DNA of 64,000 nucleotides from Nemertoderma westbladi. Taxonomy: Eukaryota; Xenacoelomorpha; Nemertodermatida; Nemertodermatidae. Within the stretch, counting starts at the first letter, position 1; each line of letters opens with the position of its first letter. This document shows positions 45,017-56,540 of this stretch, in pieces. Both the position numbers and the translations under genes were made by a program. The notes below the pieces were generated by a model, which was not told where the DNA came from, did no database searches, and saw nothing but the letters and a program-made list of their open reading frames with translations. Where the stretch lies: NCBI GenBank assembly GCA_032718475.1, contig JAUCBJ010004497.1, positions 1 to 64,000 of the forward strand. The letters run 5' to 3'.

Positions 45017-48000
45017 TTAAATAATTATTTTATATTTTGTGCGTGGGAAGGGCGTCTCGCCCTCATTCCCACCCCCCTCAGTCCAAAACTTTGGACGACT
45101 AAAAACTCTCAGGTGCCCCTTCTTCCAGTAGGCACTCTCCTGCTGCCCTCCTATACGTCCTCTAACTCTTCGCCACACTCTCTTCGGTGCTACCTTTGCT
45201 GGCCTCCCCCTTCGTATGTGCGCTGGCATTAAGGCCCTCGACGACCCCCGCTCGTCCCTCGGTATACGCGGTGTCTGCCCGTGCAATGCCCCCTCGCACT
45301 GTGTCAGCCGTGCGTGTGTATGCAACACGCCTCCTTCTACTATCCCGACTCCCTTATGTTTGCTAATGGGCTTCTCTGCCCCTGGTTTAGTCCTTTCATA
45401 TCCTCTCTCTTTCCAACACTCTCCGGATCTGTGTCCTTTTACCACACATCGATGACATAGTCCGTTTGCGTCTGTGTAGGCTACACGATCTCGTTTGGGC
45501 AACGCTTGCCAGTACTTGCAACTCCTGGTCTTATGGGTTCCGTCCCGATGTAATTGACATTGGAATCCTGGATTATAGCGTTTCCTGTATAGTCCTTCAC
45601 GTATCGCGCTTAGGTTTATATGTACCGATTTAATGTTTTGGTTGTCTAGACTCGGCCTACTGGGTATATTGGGATTGTGTTTATTTTTGGTGTTATTTTC
45701 TTCCTGTCCCTGCCACGGTGTGGCCCTACTACCAGCTAACTGTGGACTGGTAGTCCCCTGTACGGCCGCGTGTGGTGGTGACTGTCCGCACGACCTGCTC
45801 TCGTCCAGGGAGTTCGATGTTCTTGCTCCTATCGGGGTATATTGTCGATATTGTGATGGGGGAATGTCACCCTGTCCCCCCCCGGCCGGTATGTTTGGTA
45901 CTGGGGTTGATGTTAATACATTGGGGCCCATACGTCTATCTCCAATAACTCCCCCCTCCCCTGGATATATATTATGTCCCTGTGTATTATAGTCATGCTG
46001 CTGTACCGATATAGGCCTACCTACCTCTCGCCTACCTACCGGTATGTACTCCGCGACTTCCGGGTTTAATTCCGTCGTTCGCGCTACCCCATCGCTTACT
46101 CTATCTCTCCCAGCATGGCCTATAATAGTATGTGCAGTAAGGCCTACAGTATGTCCTGCAGTCTGCATGTGCCCTTCCGAACCGAAGCTTATTCTTCGCG
46201 AATCTCGAATCTCCCCGCGACTACTGCACTCTCGATCGGCAGCTATATCCCGTCGGGAAGCTTCTCTTCGATCCCCTCTCCTGTTCTCGACTTTGTATTG
46301 GTACCTCCTGTACCCCTCTCTTGGCGTGCAGTGCGTTTCTCCGGGGCGACGGCAATCTCCCGAAGTTCGACCCCACTGGCTCCCTGACTCCATCTCTACT
46401 GTCGACGGTCCGTTATCCGTCCTCGCACTGCTATCGTTCGTGGCGACACTTCTTCTACTATCTTCTCTTCTTCTCTTTTCTGTGTAGTATTCCGGCTCGT
46501 GAGATCTCTCGTCGACCTCCCGGTTAAACTCCACTCTTCCTCCTCCCTCTTCTAATCGGGCTCGACGCTTCGTCTGCCCTCTCGCGACGTCAACCTGCCT
46601 CTCTCTACTCGATCGCACGCCGCTGGGGATACTCGCAATCCCCCTATTACTCTCCGTCGCCGGGTGTTGCGGTTTACCTGATTCGGCCCGCGCATTATCC
46701 GCTGACGGCTGTGGGACACTCTCTGCCCCCCCTCTCTCTCTACTAGTCTCTCGCGGTGGGGTGCCCGTAGCCCCCCCCCACCCGCCACTTCTAACTTCAC
46801 TATTTCTTACTACACTTCTATACCCCTCTTGTGGGGCATTCTCTGCCCCCCCCTCTCTCGCCACTAATCTTCTGTGGTGGGGCGCCCGTAGCCCCCCCCC
46901 ACCCGCCACATCTAACTTCAATATCTCTTACTTCGTCTCTACACCCCTCTCTAGTCGACACACTATCTCTACTACGGCTGGGTCTATTCACCCCCGCCTC
47001 TCTCTCTACTACTGCGTGGCCTACCAGGCCCACCCCGGGTTGGCTCAACCGCGCCACTTCCTGCCTACTAACTACGTGGCCTACCAGGCCGCCGTCTGCC
47101 GGGTTCACATTAATAGCACCATTCCCAATATTATTTGTTAAATTAATTAAATTATTAGAACCATTAGAATTTGAAACGGGATTATTATTTAAATTATTTA
47201 AGTTAGAATTATTATTATTTTCAAAATTTAAATTGCTATTCGAATTATTTGAATTATTTTGATTATTCTGAATATTTGAATTAATATTATTATTTGAATT
47301 TAAACTTAAATTACTACTACCGGGTAAAATATTTCCTGTAATAAAGGGATTAGGGTTATCTACTACGGTACTATTAATACCAATATTTCCTAACGCACTA
47401 CTACTACCCCCCACGCCCGTACGGTTACTGTATCTACTGTACGTGTACCGCACGCTCTGTTCTCTTGCCTCACGCTCTTCGCGTTCACTCTCTTGCTCCT
47501 TCCTTCCCCTCAGTCACCACTCTAATTCTTCCATTTTTAATTTATATGCCATGCGTTCACTCTCTCGCACCCGTCTTTCTTTTGCGGAGGATGTAGCAGA
47601 CTTATAGGTTGCGACGGACTCCCGCCGCCCCTCCGTCCTACTAACTTTCCCCCGCTCTCCGGGGTTCTCGCTGACCAACGAGACCGAATCCTCGGAGCTA
47701 ACCTCGGATTCGCCCTCGTGCGGTCCCGCCCAACCCACTAACTTAACTTCCCTGGCATCGACTAAGTATGGCCCTATGTACACTACACCAGGCCCCATAC
47801 CCCTACGTTCCCATAGCCCAAACAGTTCGAAGGCAACCCCTCTCGCTCTCTCCTCGGCCAGTTCTCCCTGCCCAGAACGCACTAGGTAATCAAAGTATCT
47901 GTTCGACTCTCCTAGTCGTCTCCTCAACTTCACCTGGTCTATCTCAGCCCCTCCTCTAGCTTCCTTCAGTTGCTCCCGGGTCGCGGCGTAGGCTCGTCGG

Positions 48001-48401
48001 AGCCGGACGACCCCGACGTCCTCGTCGTCGACATCTCCTCTCTCCCTCCGGGTTCGGCGTCGTACCGTCGGCCCCACCGTTGCCGTTCCGGTGGGCCGTC
48101 CGTCGCCCTCGGCCTCTCGCTGGCCGGCGACATCGGCATATCGACCGCCGCCCTGTGTCGACTCGTCTCTCTCCTCTCCTCCCTTCTCGTCTCCTTCCCT
48201 CGACTCGCTCTCCGGTTGTAGACGACCCCCCACATCTTGGTTCGCCGGGTTGCTCGTTGTCGACGTGGCGTCAACCTGCGTCGACGTGGTCGGCGTAGCA
48301 TCGACCGGCGTCATGGGTTCGTATCGTCTCGCCGTGGCCTCGCGGATCGTTAGATCGTCGTCCGGGGTCCGCGGCGGTGTCGTTCCCCTCTCTCGACTCA
48401 T
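45017..48401 (-). pseudogene. BEL/Pao-type gag with in-frame TGA and frameshift, fused to pol tail
   Basis: Gag starts at MSRERGTTPPRTPDDD (48401), 164 bp inside the 5' LTR, and is Arg/Glu-rich. It meets a TGA (47514-47516) after KLKMEELEW. The same frame then continues with a charged stretch (ESEREEREAREQ) and an Asn-rich region (about 47150-47330). Near 46770-46890 a 121-bp tandem duplication changes the frame. The second frame (46921-45017) encodes a long Arg/Ser/Gly-rich region and zinc knuckles CQLHRDGTHKTRSC and CHRCVVKGHRSGEC, typical of BEL/Pao gag. Close to 45120, another frame reads RTYRRAAGECLLEEGAP, matching the end of the integrase ORF. The rest of pol has therefore been deleted. 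Nucleocapsid-type RNA binding is the likely role. Confidence 0.8.
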
Positions 48402-48424
48402 CGTCGTCTTTGGTGGCTGGCAGC

Positions 48425-48565
48425 CACAGTCTGTCAGTTGGTTAGATCTAGTTCTATCACTGTCAGACTGTTAGGGCAGCTGCTAGGATTCTATCTCTGT
48501 CAGGGCAGCTGGGCGGATCTAGTTCTGTCACTGTCAGGGCAGCTGGGCGGATCTGATTCTGTCAC
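48425..48565 (-). repeat. Leader repeats between 5' LTR and gag
   Basis: About three imperfect copies of a unit containing CTGTCAGGGCAGCTGGGCGG and TTCTGTCACTGTCA lie between the LTR and gag. A TGGCTGCCAGCC stretch (minus strand, about 48412-48424) might be a primer-binding site, but I cannot match it to a tRNA here. Confidence 0.55.
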
Positions 48566-49083
48566 TGTGACGGGATCTACGGATCCCGGTTTATCCGTTG
48601 GGTTTTCTATCCACGCGTCCCCGCCGTTGTGTGAAAGGTAAAATAGTTCTGGTGTCCGGTTATATGTATAAGGTATAATAGTCTGATATATATATAGTAT
48701 AGTATGCACAATAGGTAATATAAGTATGATGGCGGTAGCGGACGGTGACAGAAGTCCCCGTTCCACCCTACTGATCTGACTGAGTAAACTGAATGAATGA
48801 TTACAGGTTACCGGTTATATTGCACGGTGGCCTTATTGCTACTCAATCGATGCCTTTCCCCCCTCTGATTGGTTGATATCCTTGTTGGCACCCTTTGGAG
48901 TGTTTCCCTTCACTCCCTGTGTTCTCTCTCGGTTAGGGGTTTGGCCCCTGACCCCTATTGTGTGCTTCCTTCCCACTCTTATTGGGATGGCACGAGTTGG
49001 TTAATTGCCCAATCTCGTGGCTCCCAATATTGCTTATCGGCTTATAACTTTATGGGGTGTTAGCGGAATTGGATAAGCTAACA
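48566..49083 (-). repeat. LTR 3 (5'-terminal in transcript sense)
   Basis: 518 bp, with the same ends as the other two. It is followed on the outside by TCCGA. Slightly more diverged than LTRs 1 and 2. Confidence 0.92.
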
Positions 49084-49088
49084 TCCGA
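49084..49088. repeat. 5-bp target-site duplication TCCGA, right copy
   Basis: Matches 36235-36239. Confidence 0.8.
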
Positions 49089-50195
49089 GTTCGCTCGACT
49101 TAGTAGTAGTAGTATATCCGCCATTGACGTACTGTTGTTATGTAAAAGGTAGACCTAATCACACCAGATACTAATTAAAATAATGTCTTAATAACTAATT
49201 ATATTCATTCATACAATAAGCAATGTAGCCAATTAAGGCTGTGATTGACAAATTAACCGCACAATTAATTAATTGACAAAACAAAAATCAAACTAGTAGA
49301 GATCATATCCAAACCTGTATAAATATAAATAAACGCAACGATATAACTAACCCATGTACGTATACTATATTAACTGTAGAGAGGGATACTGTCCCTCCTG
49401 CGAAAAGCAAAATATATTTATCAGTATTTTAATTAATGTAACTTAAAGAAATTGAGCCTTATTCGAATAAATTTTACATGGGCATTTTGGACCTATACCG
49501 CCACTGCTTGGCTCTTTGGAAGTGTATTTCCGTAAAGCTCTATTGTATGGCTCTAGACCAACCCAAAGCAACATAAGTATGTGAACACAGAATTCCATTC
49601 CCCATTCATTTCAATGGTAGCCAACTTGTCTTTCTTGTATTGGGGGTAGACCACTGGTTAGCTTTCTGCTATTGTGTTATTCAAAGATAGCGGCAGGAAT
49701 AAAGAGAAATACCGACCTCACTAATGGGCTGTTCCTTCAGGTCAGCTTAAGTTACAGTGTGAATGTTCAAGGGCGCCGCCAGTGGCCAGTCCACTCTGTC
49801 GTTATTGTGGCTTTATGAATGGAGTTCCTTTAGTAGTTTCAAACGCTTTCATTCTATCTGCGTGCAAGAAGATGGGAGTTGAGTTGGGGTTGCGGTTGAG
49901 TGTGGGTGGAGTGATTGACAGGTTGTTGGAAGTTGTCTGATTCTGTTTGAAACTGTCTGAATCTGTTTGAAACTGTCTGAATCTGTTTGAAGTTGTTGGA
50001 CTGTTGGAGTTTGTCTGAAAGTGTTTGAAGCTGTTGGATCCGATCGGTTCAGATCGGATCCGATGGCACTCTGTTGGTGAGCTGGACTGTATATTTGCCT
50101 ATTATATAGATATTTATATGATTTTCTAAGTGTATAATACAAAATCCCAATATTTTATCAACTCTTAGGTAAAATACGATAGGAAAAACATACGA
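49089..50195. other. No gene recognised; short TCTGTTTGAAACTG repeats
   Basis: Mostly unique AT-rich DNA. At about 49930-50035 a diverged ~20-bp repeat (GTCTGAATCTGTTTGAAACT) occurs several times. A small palindrome, GGATCCGATC...GATCGGATCC, lies near 50036-50061. Confidence 0.45.
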
Positions 50196-50239
50196 AATTG
50201 TTTTCGTATCGTATCTTGGATTTTTCGTATCGTATCTTA

Positions 50240-50492
50240 AACATTGGTTTGTATCGTATCGTATCGTATCGTATCGTATCGTATCGTATCGTATCGTATC
50301 GTATTGTCGTATCGTATCGTATCGTATCGTATCGTATCGTATCGTATCGTATCGTATCGTATCGTATCGTATCGTATCGTATCGTATCGTATCGTATCGT
50401 ATCGTATCCTAAACATTGGTTTGTATCGTATCGTATCGTATCGTATCGTATCGTATCGTATCGTATCGTATCGTATCGTATCGTATCGTATT
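50240..50492. repeat. (GTATC)n microsatellite in two blocks
   Basis: Pure GTATC pentamers run from about 50250 to 50408. A short CTAAACATTGGTTT spacer, also present upstream near 50238, precedes a second block to about 50492. Long open frames here are repeat artefacts. Confidence 0.97.
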
Positions 50493-50816
50493 CTGTCTCT
50501 GCTTAAAAGTTATATAGCTGTAATCCCCGTACCCAATTTCATTATAGTTTTTAATTAGTTCAAGTGATTTGCTTGAAGAAATGTGTTTTTAATTGATCTA
50601 AACGTAATTAATTTATTAAAATGGCCCGTCTCCAGCTATAGCTCCCTCCTTCGTTGGCATACTAGCTATTGGCTATTAGTTGGAACCAGTCCAAATCTCA
50701 TCACTATTAGGCAACGCGTAATTACATCTATAGGACATAGGCAAGGCCGGCACTACTAGTGTAAAGTGACTAATAAGCCAGCTTGCTTATTATTTATTTA
50801 TCTAGCAAAATGATTC
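50493..50816. other. No gene recognised
   Basis: Spacer between the microsatellite and the foldback element; nothing identifiable. Confidence 0.45.
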
Positions 50817-50824
50817 CCTGGAGT
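50817..50824. repeat. Target-site duplication CCTGGAGT, left copy
   Basis: Identical to 52768-52775, directly abutting the CAAGGATG terminus. Confidence 0.85.
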
Positions 50825-51325
50825 CAAGGATGTTTACGTTACGTTACATTACTGTATTACGTTACGTTACGGTTGAAAAACTGAACTTTTTACGTTACGA
50901 TATTACATTGCGGAATAATTTCTAAATTACATTACGTTACTGAATTCCGAAAAAAATAATTGCGTATTACCGAAAATACCGTAACGTAATAACCGGTTCA
51001 GATTCCATAGGACCACAAAGAGATATTTAAAGTTTATCCTATTTTTGTCTGAAAATCGGAAAATTATAGTTTCAATGTTTTGAAATTGCAAATTAACTTA
51101 ACATAAAAATAACTTTAAATTGGTAGAACGGCTTGGCTTGTGTTGTAATAGGTTGTCATAATAAGACATACAGGTAGCGGTAGCCCTGTAGGTAGGCCTA
51201 CCATACCTACCTACTGTCCTGTAAATCTATGATCTATACCATTACAGCATACTGCGTTATTATAGGCTACAGCTGGTAGAGCAGAGACTCAGTATAAATA
51301 GTTCAGTCAGTAGCCCTAGTTAGCT

Positions 51326-51528
51326 TAACATTAATTAAAACTTAATGTTTAATTAAAACTTAATGTTTAATTAAAACTTAATGTTTAATTAAAACTTAAT
51401 GTTTAATTAAAACTTAATGTTTAATTAAAACTTAATGTTTAATTAAAACTTAATGTTTAATTAAAACTTAATGTTTAATTAAAACTTAATGTTTAATTAA
51501 AACTTAATGTTTAATTAAAACTTAATTT
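51326..51528. repeat. 18-bp tandem repeat, ~11 copies
   Basis: Unit TTAATTAAAACTTAATGT repeated about eleven times with almost no variation, inside the foldback element. Confidence 0.95.
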
Positions 51529-51637
51529 AACTATAAATTAATTATTAATTAAAACTTCAACATAAATAACTGGAGAAGCCAGGAAGCTGGCTATAAGGAT
51601 ACCGTGTACTGATAAACAAAACCGGATAGTACTAGAT

Positions 51638-51872
51638 CGTGACAACAGTCGAAAACAGGCGAAAACAAGCGAAAACAGGCGAAAACAGTTGGAATTTAGA
51701 GAAAACAGTCGAAAACAGTTAGATCGTTTAAAAATAATCATCCATGCATCCAGGTGAAAATAGAAATTGAGGTTAACTAGGTGTAATAATAGATTTAAAA
51801 TTTAGTGGCATTTATAATATCGCTAACTTAAGATGACGTACCCATGTACAATAACACTGCTCATATTAGTGC
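51638..51872. repeat. Long inverted repeat, left arm
   Basis: From GTGACAACAGTCGAAAACAG through the GATCGTTTAAAAATAATCAT and CTTAAGATGACGT blocks, this arm is ~90% identical to the reverse complement of 52262-52496. GAAAACAG-type short repeats occupy its outer end. Confidence 0.88.
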
Positions 51873-52261
51873 CCGTACTGCCGTACCGGTACCTGTTGCA
51901 GTTACTGTGTCCGTACCGGTTGGGAAGTACCATATTGAATTTATTATTATTGCAGAGATGCACTTTATTGATTGTTATACAGTAGTACTGTAGTAGTAGC
52001 TAGTACAGTAGGCAGGCCTAAGTTGAACTCCATGTCTGTAAGAACGATACTAGGTACGTAAAATACATAGCACATAGGCCTATTTCATTTCCAGCAATAA
52101 ATAATTTTGTTTGTTCTGATAATGGCGAAACCGCTGGAAGCGAAGATACCGAAACTTCGTACTTCCACATCTTCTTCTATCGGTGCCGGTACGGGTGCCG
52201 GTACAATTGACTCACTGAATACTCTACTCTGTAGGCTTACTGCCGCACTGGAGTAATCCAT

Positions 52262-52496
52262 AATCAACGGGTAATCAGTGTTATTGTACATGGGTTATGG
52301 GTAAAACGTCATCTTAAGTTAGCGACATTATAAATGCCACTAAATTTTAAATGTATTATTACACCAAGTTAACTTCAATATCTATTTTCACCTGGATGCA
52401 TGGATGATTATTTTTAAACGATCTAACTGTTTTCGTCTGTTTTCCCTACATTTCAACTGTTTTCCCTTGTTTTCGCCTGTTTTCGATTGTTGTCAC
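52262..52496. repeat. Long inverted repeat, right arm
   Basis: Inverted partner of 51638-51872. The ~390-bp loop between the arms has no recognised gene. Confidence 0.88.
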
Positions 52497-52767
52497 AATG
52501 TATCCAACAAAATAACTAAAAAAAAAAAAAATTATATTGAATAACTAGAACGTTCAAGTAAAAGTTTTTTTTCGAAAGATTTACTTTTTTGTCCAAAATG
52601 ATTGCTTGGTAGATAAAACAAATATTACGCTATTACGTTACGGTTTACGGCAAAAATATACAGTAATATTACGTTACGGTATTGAAAAAGCTATTACGTT
52701 ACGGAAAAATATTGAGCTACACGGTATTCCTGAAAAGATACCGCAACGTAACGTAATAACATCCTTG

Positions 52768-52775
52768 CCTGGAGT
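52768..52775. repeat. Target-site duplication CCTGGAGT, right copy
   Basis: Matches 50817-50824. Confidence 0.85.
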
Positions 52776-53034
52776 ATTTAATCATATTCTTTAGAATCAT
52801 TAGCTGAATAATTTATTTGAGGTGTTGACCTTATAAATTAATATTTCAGTATCAATACTATCGGCATAAGGTAAGTTTTAATAATTTTTACATATTTGGT
52901 TGCCTCCACACCTAAAAATATATTACTTTTAAAACACAAATTTCCTGTTAATACCTCTGCCTTTCATTAATCCTCTGTGCTCCTTTGGTTTGGGGTGCGT
53001 GGTGCAGATTAAGAGATTTATTCTTATTGGCAGT

Positions 53035-53200
53035 TTGATTAAATTTCTTAAGTACCGATTTTGGGATAGAATTGCTCAATTTGAATCTGTGTCTGATAAC
53101 TCAGCCTCGTGCTACGCGAAAGCCCCACGAACGTGTAATAATCCGTATTTAAAATGTTTAGAGCTAATCTGTTTAATGTATGTGTTTGTATAGGTGTTGT
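53035..53200 (+). pseudogene. Short LINE-like fragment, shared with 26986-27085
   Basis: It encodes LIKFLKYRFWDRIAQFESVS and then CYAKAPRTCN in a brief open frame. The DNA is ~85% identical to 26990-27080, where the similarity leads into a LINE C-terminal motif. Here that motif is missing. Confidence 0.45.
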
Positions 53201-53756
53201 TGGTTGGTTAAGGAGCCTTTATTGTTTCTCGGCGTGTTAATTTGCATAAAATATTTTCCTGGAATAATGCGGCAGTATTTGAAAATTAAATAAAGTCTCA
53301 TAAATCTAAAATGAAGTAGCTAACTTATAGTGTTGGTGTTGGTAGTTTCAGCTTAGTATTGGCAAAGATGCACAGGACATGGTCTGGCCAATTTGCTACA
53401 GTCAATGTTAGACCACGTTACCACGTTAGACCATGTTACACAGTCAATGTAACTGCAGATGACACCAACAAGTGGTGGACCTACTAAAAGCTCACCCTTG
53501 GACTGGCAATCATGGTGCTGTAACTGTCCCGACACCCAACTCATTAACAAAACACCATACTGTTAAATATGGTTGTCGTCGTAATTAATTCATTGGTCTG
53601 GCCATCAGTGGAGGATGGAGTAATCGGAAAGCAAGTGGCCCACTGGCGTCGTCCAATTCCTGGTTGTCTGCCTATCATTTCTTCTACTCGAGGATGAGAA
53701 GTCTGCTGCTTGACCTTACCCATTCTGGCACAAACCTTCTACAGAGAAGGCCAGAT
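53201..53756. other. No gene recognised
   Basis: Contains a local repeat of GTTAGACCA(C/T)GTTA near 53408-53440; otherwise unassigned. Confidence 0.4.
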
Positions 53757-56540
53757 GGTGAATGTCAGACTGGAGAGACCCTGACTACAACTCTCCAGTT
53801 GGCTAGCATCCCACCTCGGTTCTCACAACGCCGGTGAATGTCAGACAGGAGAGACCCAGACTACATCTCCCCAGTTGGCCAGCATCCCAACGCGGCCCTT
53901 ACAACTCCGGTCAATGTCAGACAGGAGAGACCCAGACTACATCCCTCTAGTTGGCCAGCATCCCACCTCGGCTCTCACAACCCCGGTGAATGTCAGACAG
54001 GAGAGACCCAGACTACATCTCCCCAGTTGGCCAGCATCCCAACGCGGCCCTTACAACTCCGGTGAATGTCAGACAGGAGAGACCCTGACTACAACTCTCC
54101 AGTTGGCTAGCATCCCACCTCGGCTCTCACAACCCCGGTGAATGTCAGACAGGAGAGACCCAGACTACATCTCCCCAGTTGGCCAGCATCCCAACGCGGC
54201 CCTTACAACTCCGATGAATGTCAGACAGGAAAGACCCAGACTACATCCCTCTAGTTGGCCAGCATCCCACCTCGTCCCTCACAACCCCGGTCAATGTCAG
54301 ACAGGAGAGACCCAGACTACATCTCTCTAGTTGGCCAGCATCCCACCTCGGCCCTCACAACCCCGGTGAATGTTAGACAGGAGAGACACAGACCACATCT
54401 CTCTAGTTGGCCAGCATCCCACCGCGGCCCTAACAACCCCGGTGAATGTCAGACAGGAGAGACCCAGACTACATCCCTCTAGTTGGCCATCATCCCACCT
54501 CGGCCCTCACAACCCCGCTCAATATCAGACAGGAGAGACCCAGACTACATCTCCCCAGTTGGCCAGCATCCCACCGCGGCCCTCACAACCCCGGTAAATG
54601 TCAGACAGGAGAGACCCAGACTACATCTCCCCAGTTTGCCAGCATCCCACCGCGGCCCTCACAACCCCGGTGAATGTCAGACAGGAGAGACCTTGACTAA
54701 ATCTTTCCAGTTGGCCAGCATCCCACCGCGGCCCTCACAACCCCGGTGAATGTCAGACAGTAGAGACCCAGACTACATCTCCCCAGTAGGCCGGCATCCC
54801 ACCTCGGCCCTCACAACCCCGGTGAATGTCAGACAGGAGAGACCCAGACTACATCTCCCCAGTTGGCCAGCATCCCACCGCGGCCCTCACAACCCCGGTG
54901 AATGTCAGACAGTAGAGACCCAGGCTACATCTCCCCAGTAGGCCGGCATCCCACCTCGGCACTCACAACCCCGGTGAATGTCAGACAGGAGAGACCCAGA
55001 CTACATCTCCCCAGTTGGCCAGCATCCCACCGCGGCCCTCACAACCCCGGTGAATGTCGGACAGGAGAGACCCAGACTACATCTCCCCAGTTGGCCAGCA
55101 TCCCACTGCGGCCCTCACAACCCCGGTGAATGTCAGACAGGAGAGACCCAGACTACATCTCTCCAGTTTGCCAGCATCCCACCACGGCCCTCACAACCTC
55201 GGTCAATGTCAGACAGGAGAGACCCAGACTACATCTCCCCAGTTGGCCAGCATCCCACCGCGGCCCTCACAACCCCGGTGAATGTCAGACAGGAGAGACC
55301 TTGACTAAATCTTTCCAGTTGGCCAGCATCCCACCGCGGCCCTCACAACCCCGGTGAATGTCAGACAGTAGAGACCCAGACTACATCTCCCCAGTAGGCC
55401 GGCATCCCACCTCGGCCCTCACAACCCCGGTGAATGTCAGACAGGAGAGACCCAGACTACATCTCCCCAGTTGGCCAGCATCCCACCGCGGCCCTCACAA
55501 CCCCGGTGAATGTCGGACAGGAGAGACCCAGACTACATCTCCCCAGTTGGCCAGCATCCCACCGCGGCCCTCACAACCCCGGTGAATGTCAGACAGGAGA
55601 GACCCAGACTACATCTCTCCAGTTTGCCAGCATCCCACCACAGCCCTCACAACCTCGGTCAATGTCAGACAGGAGAGACCCAGACTACATCTACCCAGTA
55701 GGCCAGCATCCCACCGCGGCCCTCACAACCCCGGTGAATGTCGGACAGGAGAGACCCAGACTACATCTCCCCAGTAGGCCGGCATTCCACCTCGGCCCTC
55801 ACAACCCCGGTGAATGTCAGACAGGAGAGACCCAGACTACATCTCCCCAGTTGGCCAGCATCCCACCGCGGCCCTCACAACCCCGGTGAATGTCGGACAG
55901 GAGAGACCCAGACTACATCTCCCCAGTTGGCCAGCATCTCAACGCGGCCCGTACAACACTGGTGAATGTCAGACAGGAGAGATACAGACTACATCTCCCC
56001 AGTAGGCCGGCATCCCACCTTGGCCCTAACAACCCCGGTGAATGTCAGACAGGAGAGACCCAGACTACATCTCCCCAGTAGGCCGGCATCCTACCTCGGC
56101 CCTCACAACCCCGGTGAATGTCAGACAGGAGAGACCCAGACTACATCTCCCCAGTAGGCCGGCATCCTACCTCGGCCCTCACAACCCCGGTGAATGTCAG
56201 ACAGGAGAGACCCAGACTACATCTCCCCAGTAGGCCGGCATCCTACCTCGGCCCTCACAACCCCGGTGAATGTCAGACAGGAGAGACGCAGAATACATCT
56301 CCCCAGTTGGCCAGCATCTCAATGCGGCCCGTACAACCCCGGTGAATGTCAGACAGGAGAGACCCAGACTACATCTCCCTAGTAGGCCGGCATCCCACCT
56401 CGGCCCTCACAACCCCGGTGAATGTCAGACAGGAGAGACCCAGACTACATCTCCCCAGTAGGCCGGCATCCTACCTCGGCCCTCACAACCCCGGTGAATG
56501 TCAGACAGGAGAGACCCAGACTACATCTCCCCAGTTGGCC
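53757..56540. repeat. 76-bp minisatellite, ~36 copies, with 8-unit higher-order repeat
   Basis: The unit begins GAATGTCAGACAGGAGAGAC and continues through CATCTCCCCAGTTGGCCAGC and CCTCACAACCCCGGT. Two main variants alternate (TTGGCCAGCATCCCACCGCGG and TAGGCCGGCATCCCACCTCGG). Diagnostic changes such as CCTTGACTAAATC recur exactly 608 bp apart (54691 and 55299), which is eight units. The 75-codon open frames are simply three units read through. Confidence 0.97.

Larger units (their letters stand above)
36240..49083 (-). mobile_element. Compound three-LTR BEL/Pao-type element, 12.8 kb
   Basis: Three nearly identical 518-bp LTRs (36240-36757, 42618-43135, 48566-49083) bracket two different internal regions, all inside one TCCGA duplication. 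Coding is on the minus strand. Read that way, the order is LTR, gag, the tail of pol, hairpin array, 3' UTR, LTR, integrase, hairpin array, exonuclease/zinc-knuckle ORF, 3' UTR, LTR. A purine-rich tract (TGGGGGGGAG) lies just before the two 3'-side LTRs, which confirms orientation. Neither internal region carries protease, RT or RNase H, so the whole is non-autonomous. Confidence 0.9.
50825..52767. mobile_element. Non-autonomous foldback element with 8-bp TSD (hAT-like)
   Basis: The left end CAAGGATGTTTACGTTACG is matched in inverted orientation at the right end, CGTAACGTAATAACATCCTTG. Both ends carry runs of TTACG-type repeats. CCTGGAGT flanks the element at 50817-50824 and 52768-52775. The size is 1943 bp with no transposase. 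An 8-bp duplication is characteristic of hAT transposition. The interior has an 18-bp tandem repeat and a long inverted repeat. Confidence 0.85.

Noticed and set aside
45216-48474. Plus-strand frames of 60-150 codons over the gag region
   Set aside because: Antisense to gag, low-complexity Ser/Pro/Leu-rich, no recognisable domain.
50198-50558. SYRIVSYRIV-type open frames
   Set aside because: Read-through of the GTATC pentanucleotide repeat.
52085-52291. 68-codon minus-strand ORF in the loop of the foldback element
   Set aside because: Short, no domain, and located in a non-autonomous element.
53757-56540. CRISPR-like appearance of regular repeats
   Set aside because: The repeat is a continuous 76-bp unit with no unique spacers, in a eukaryotic context; it is a minisatellite.
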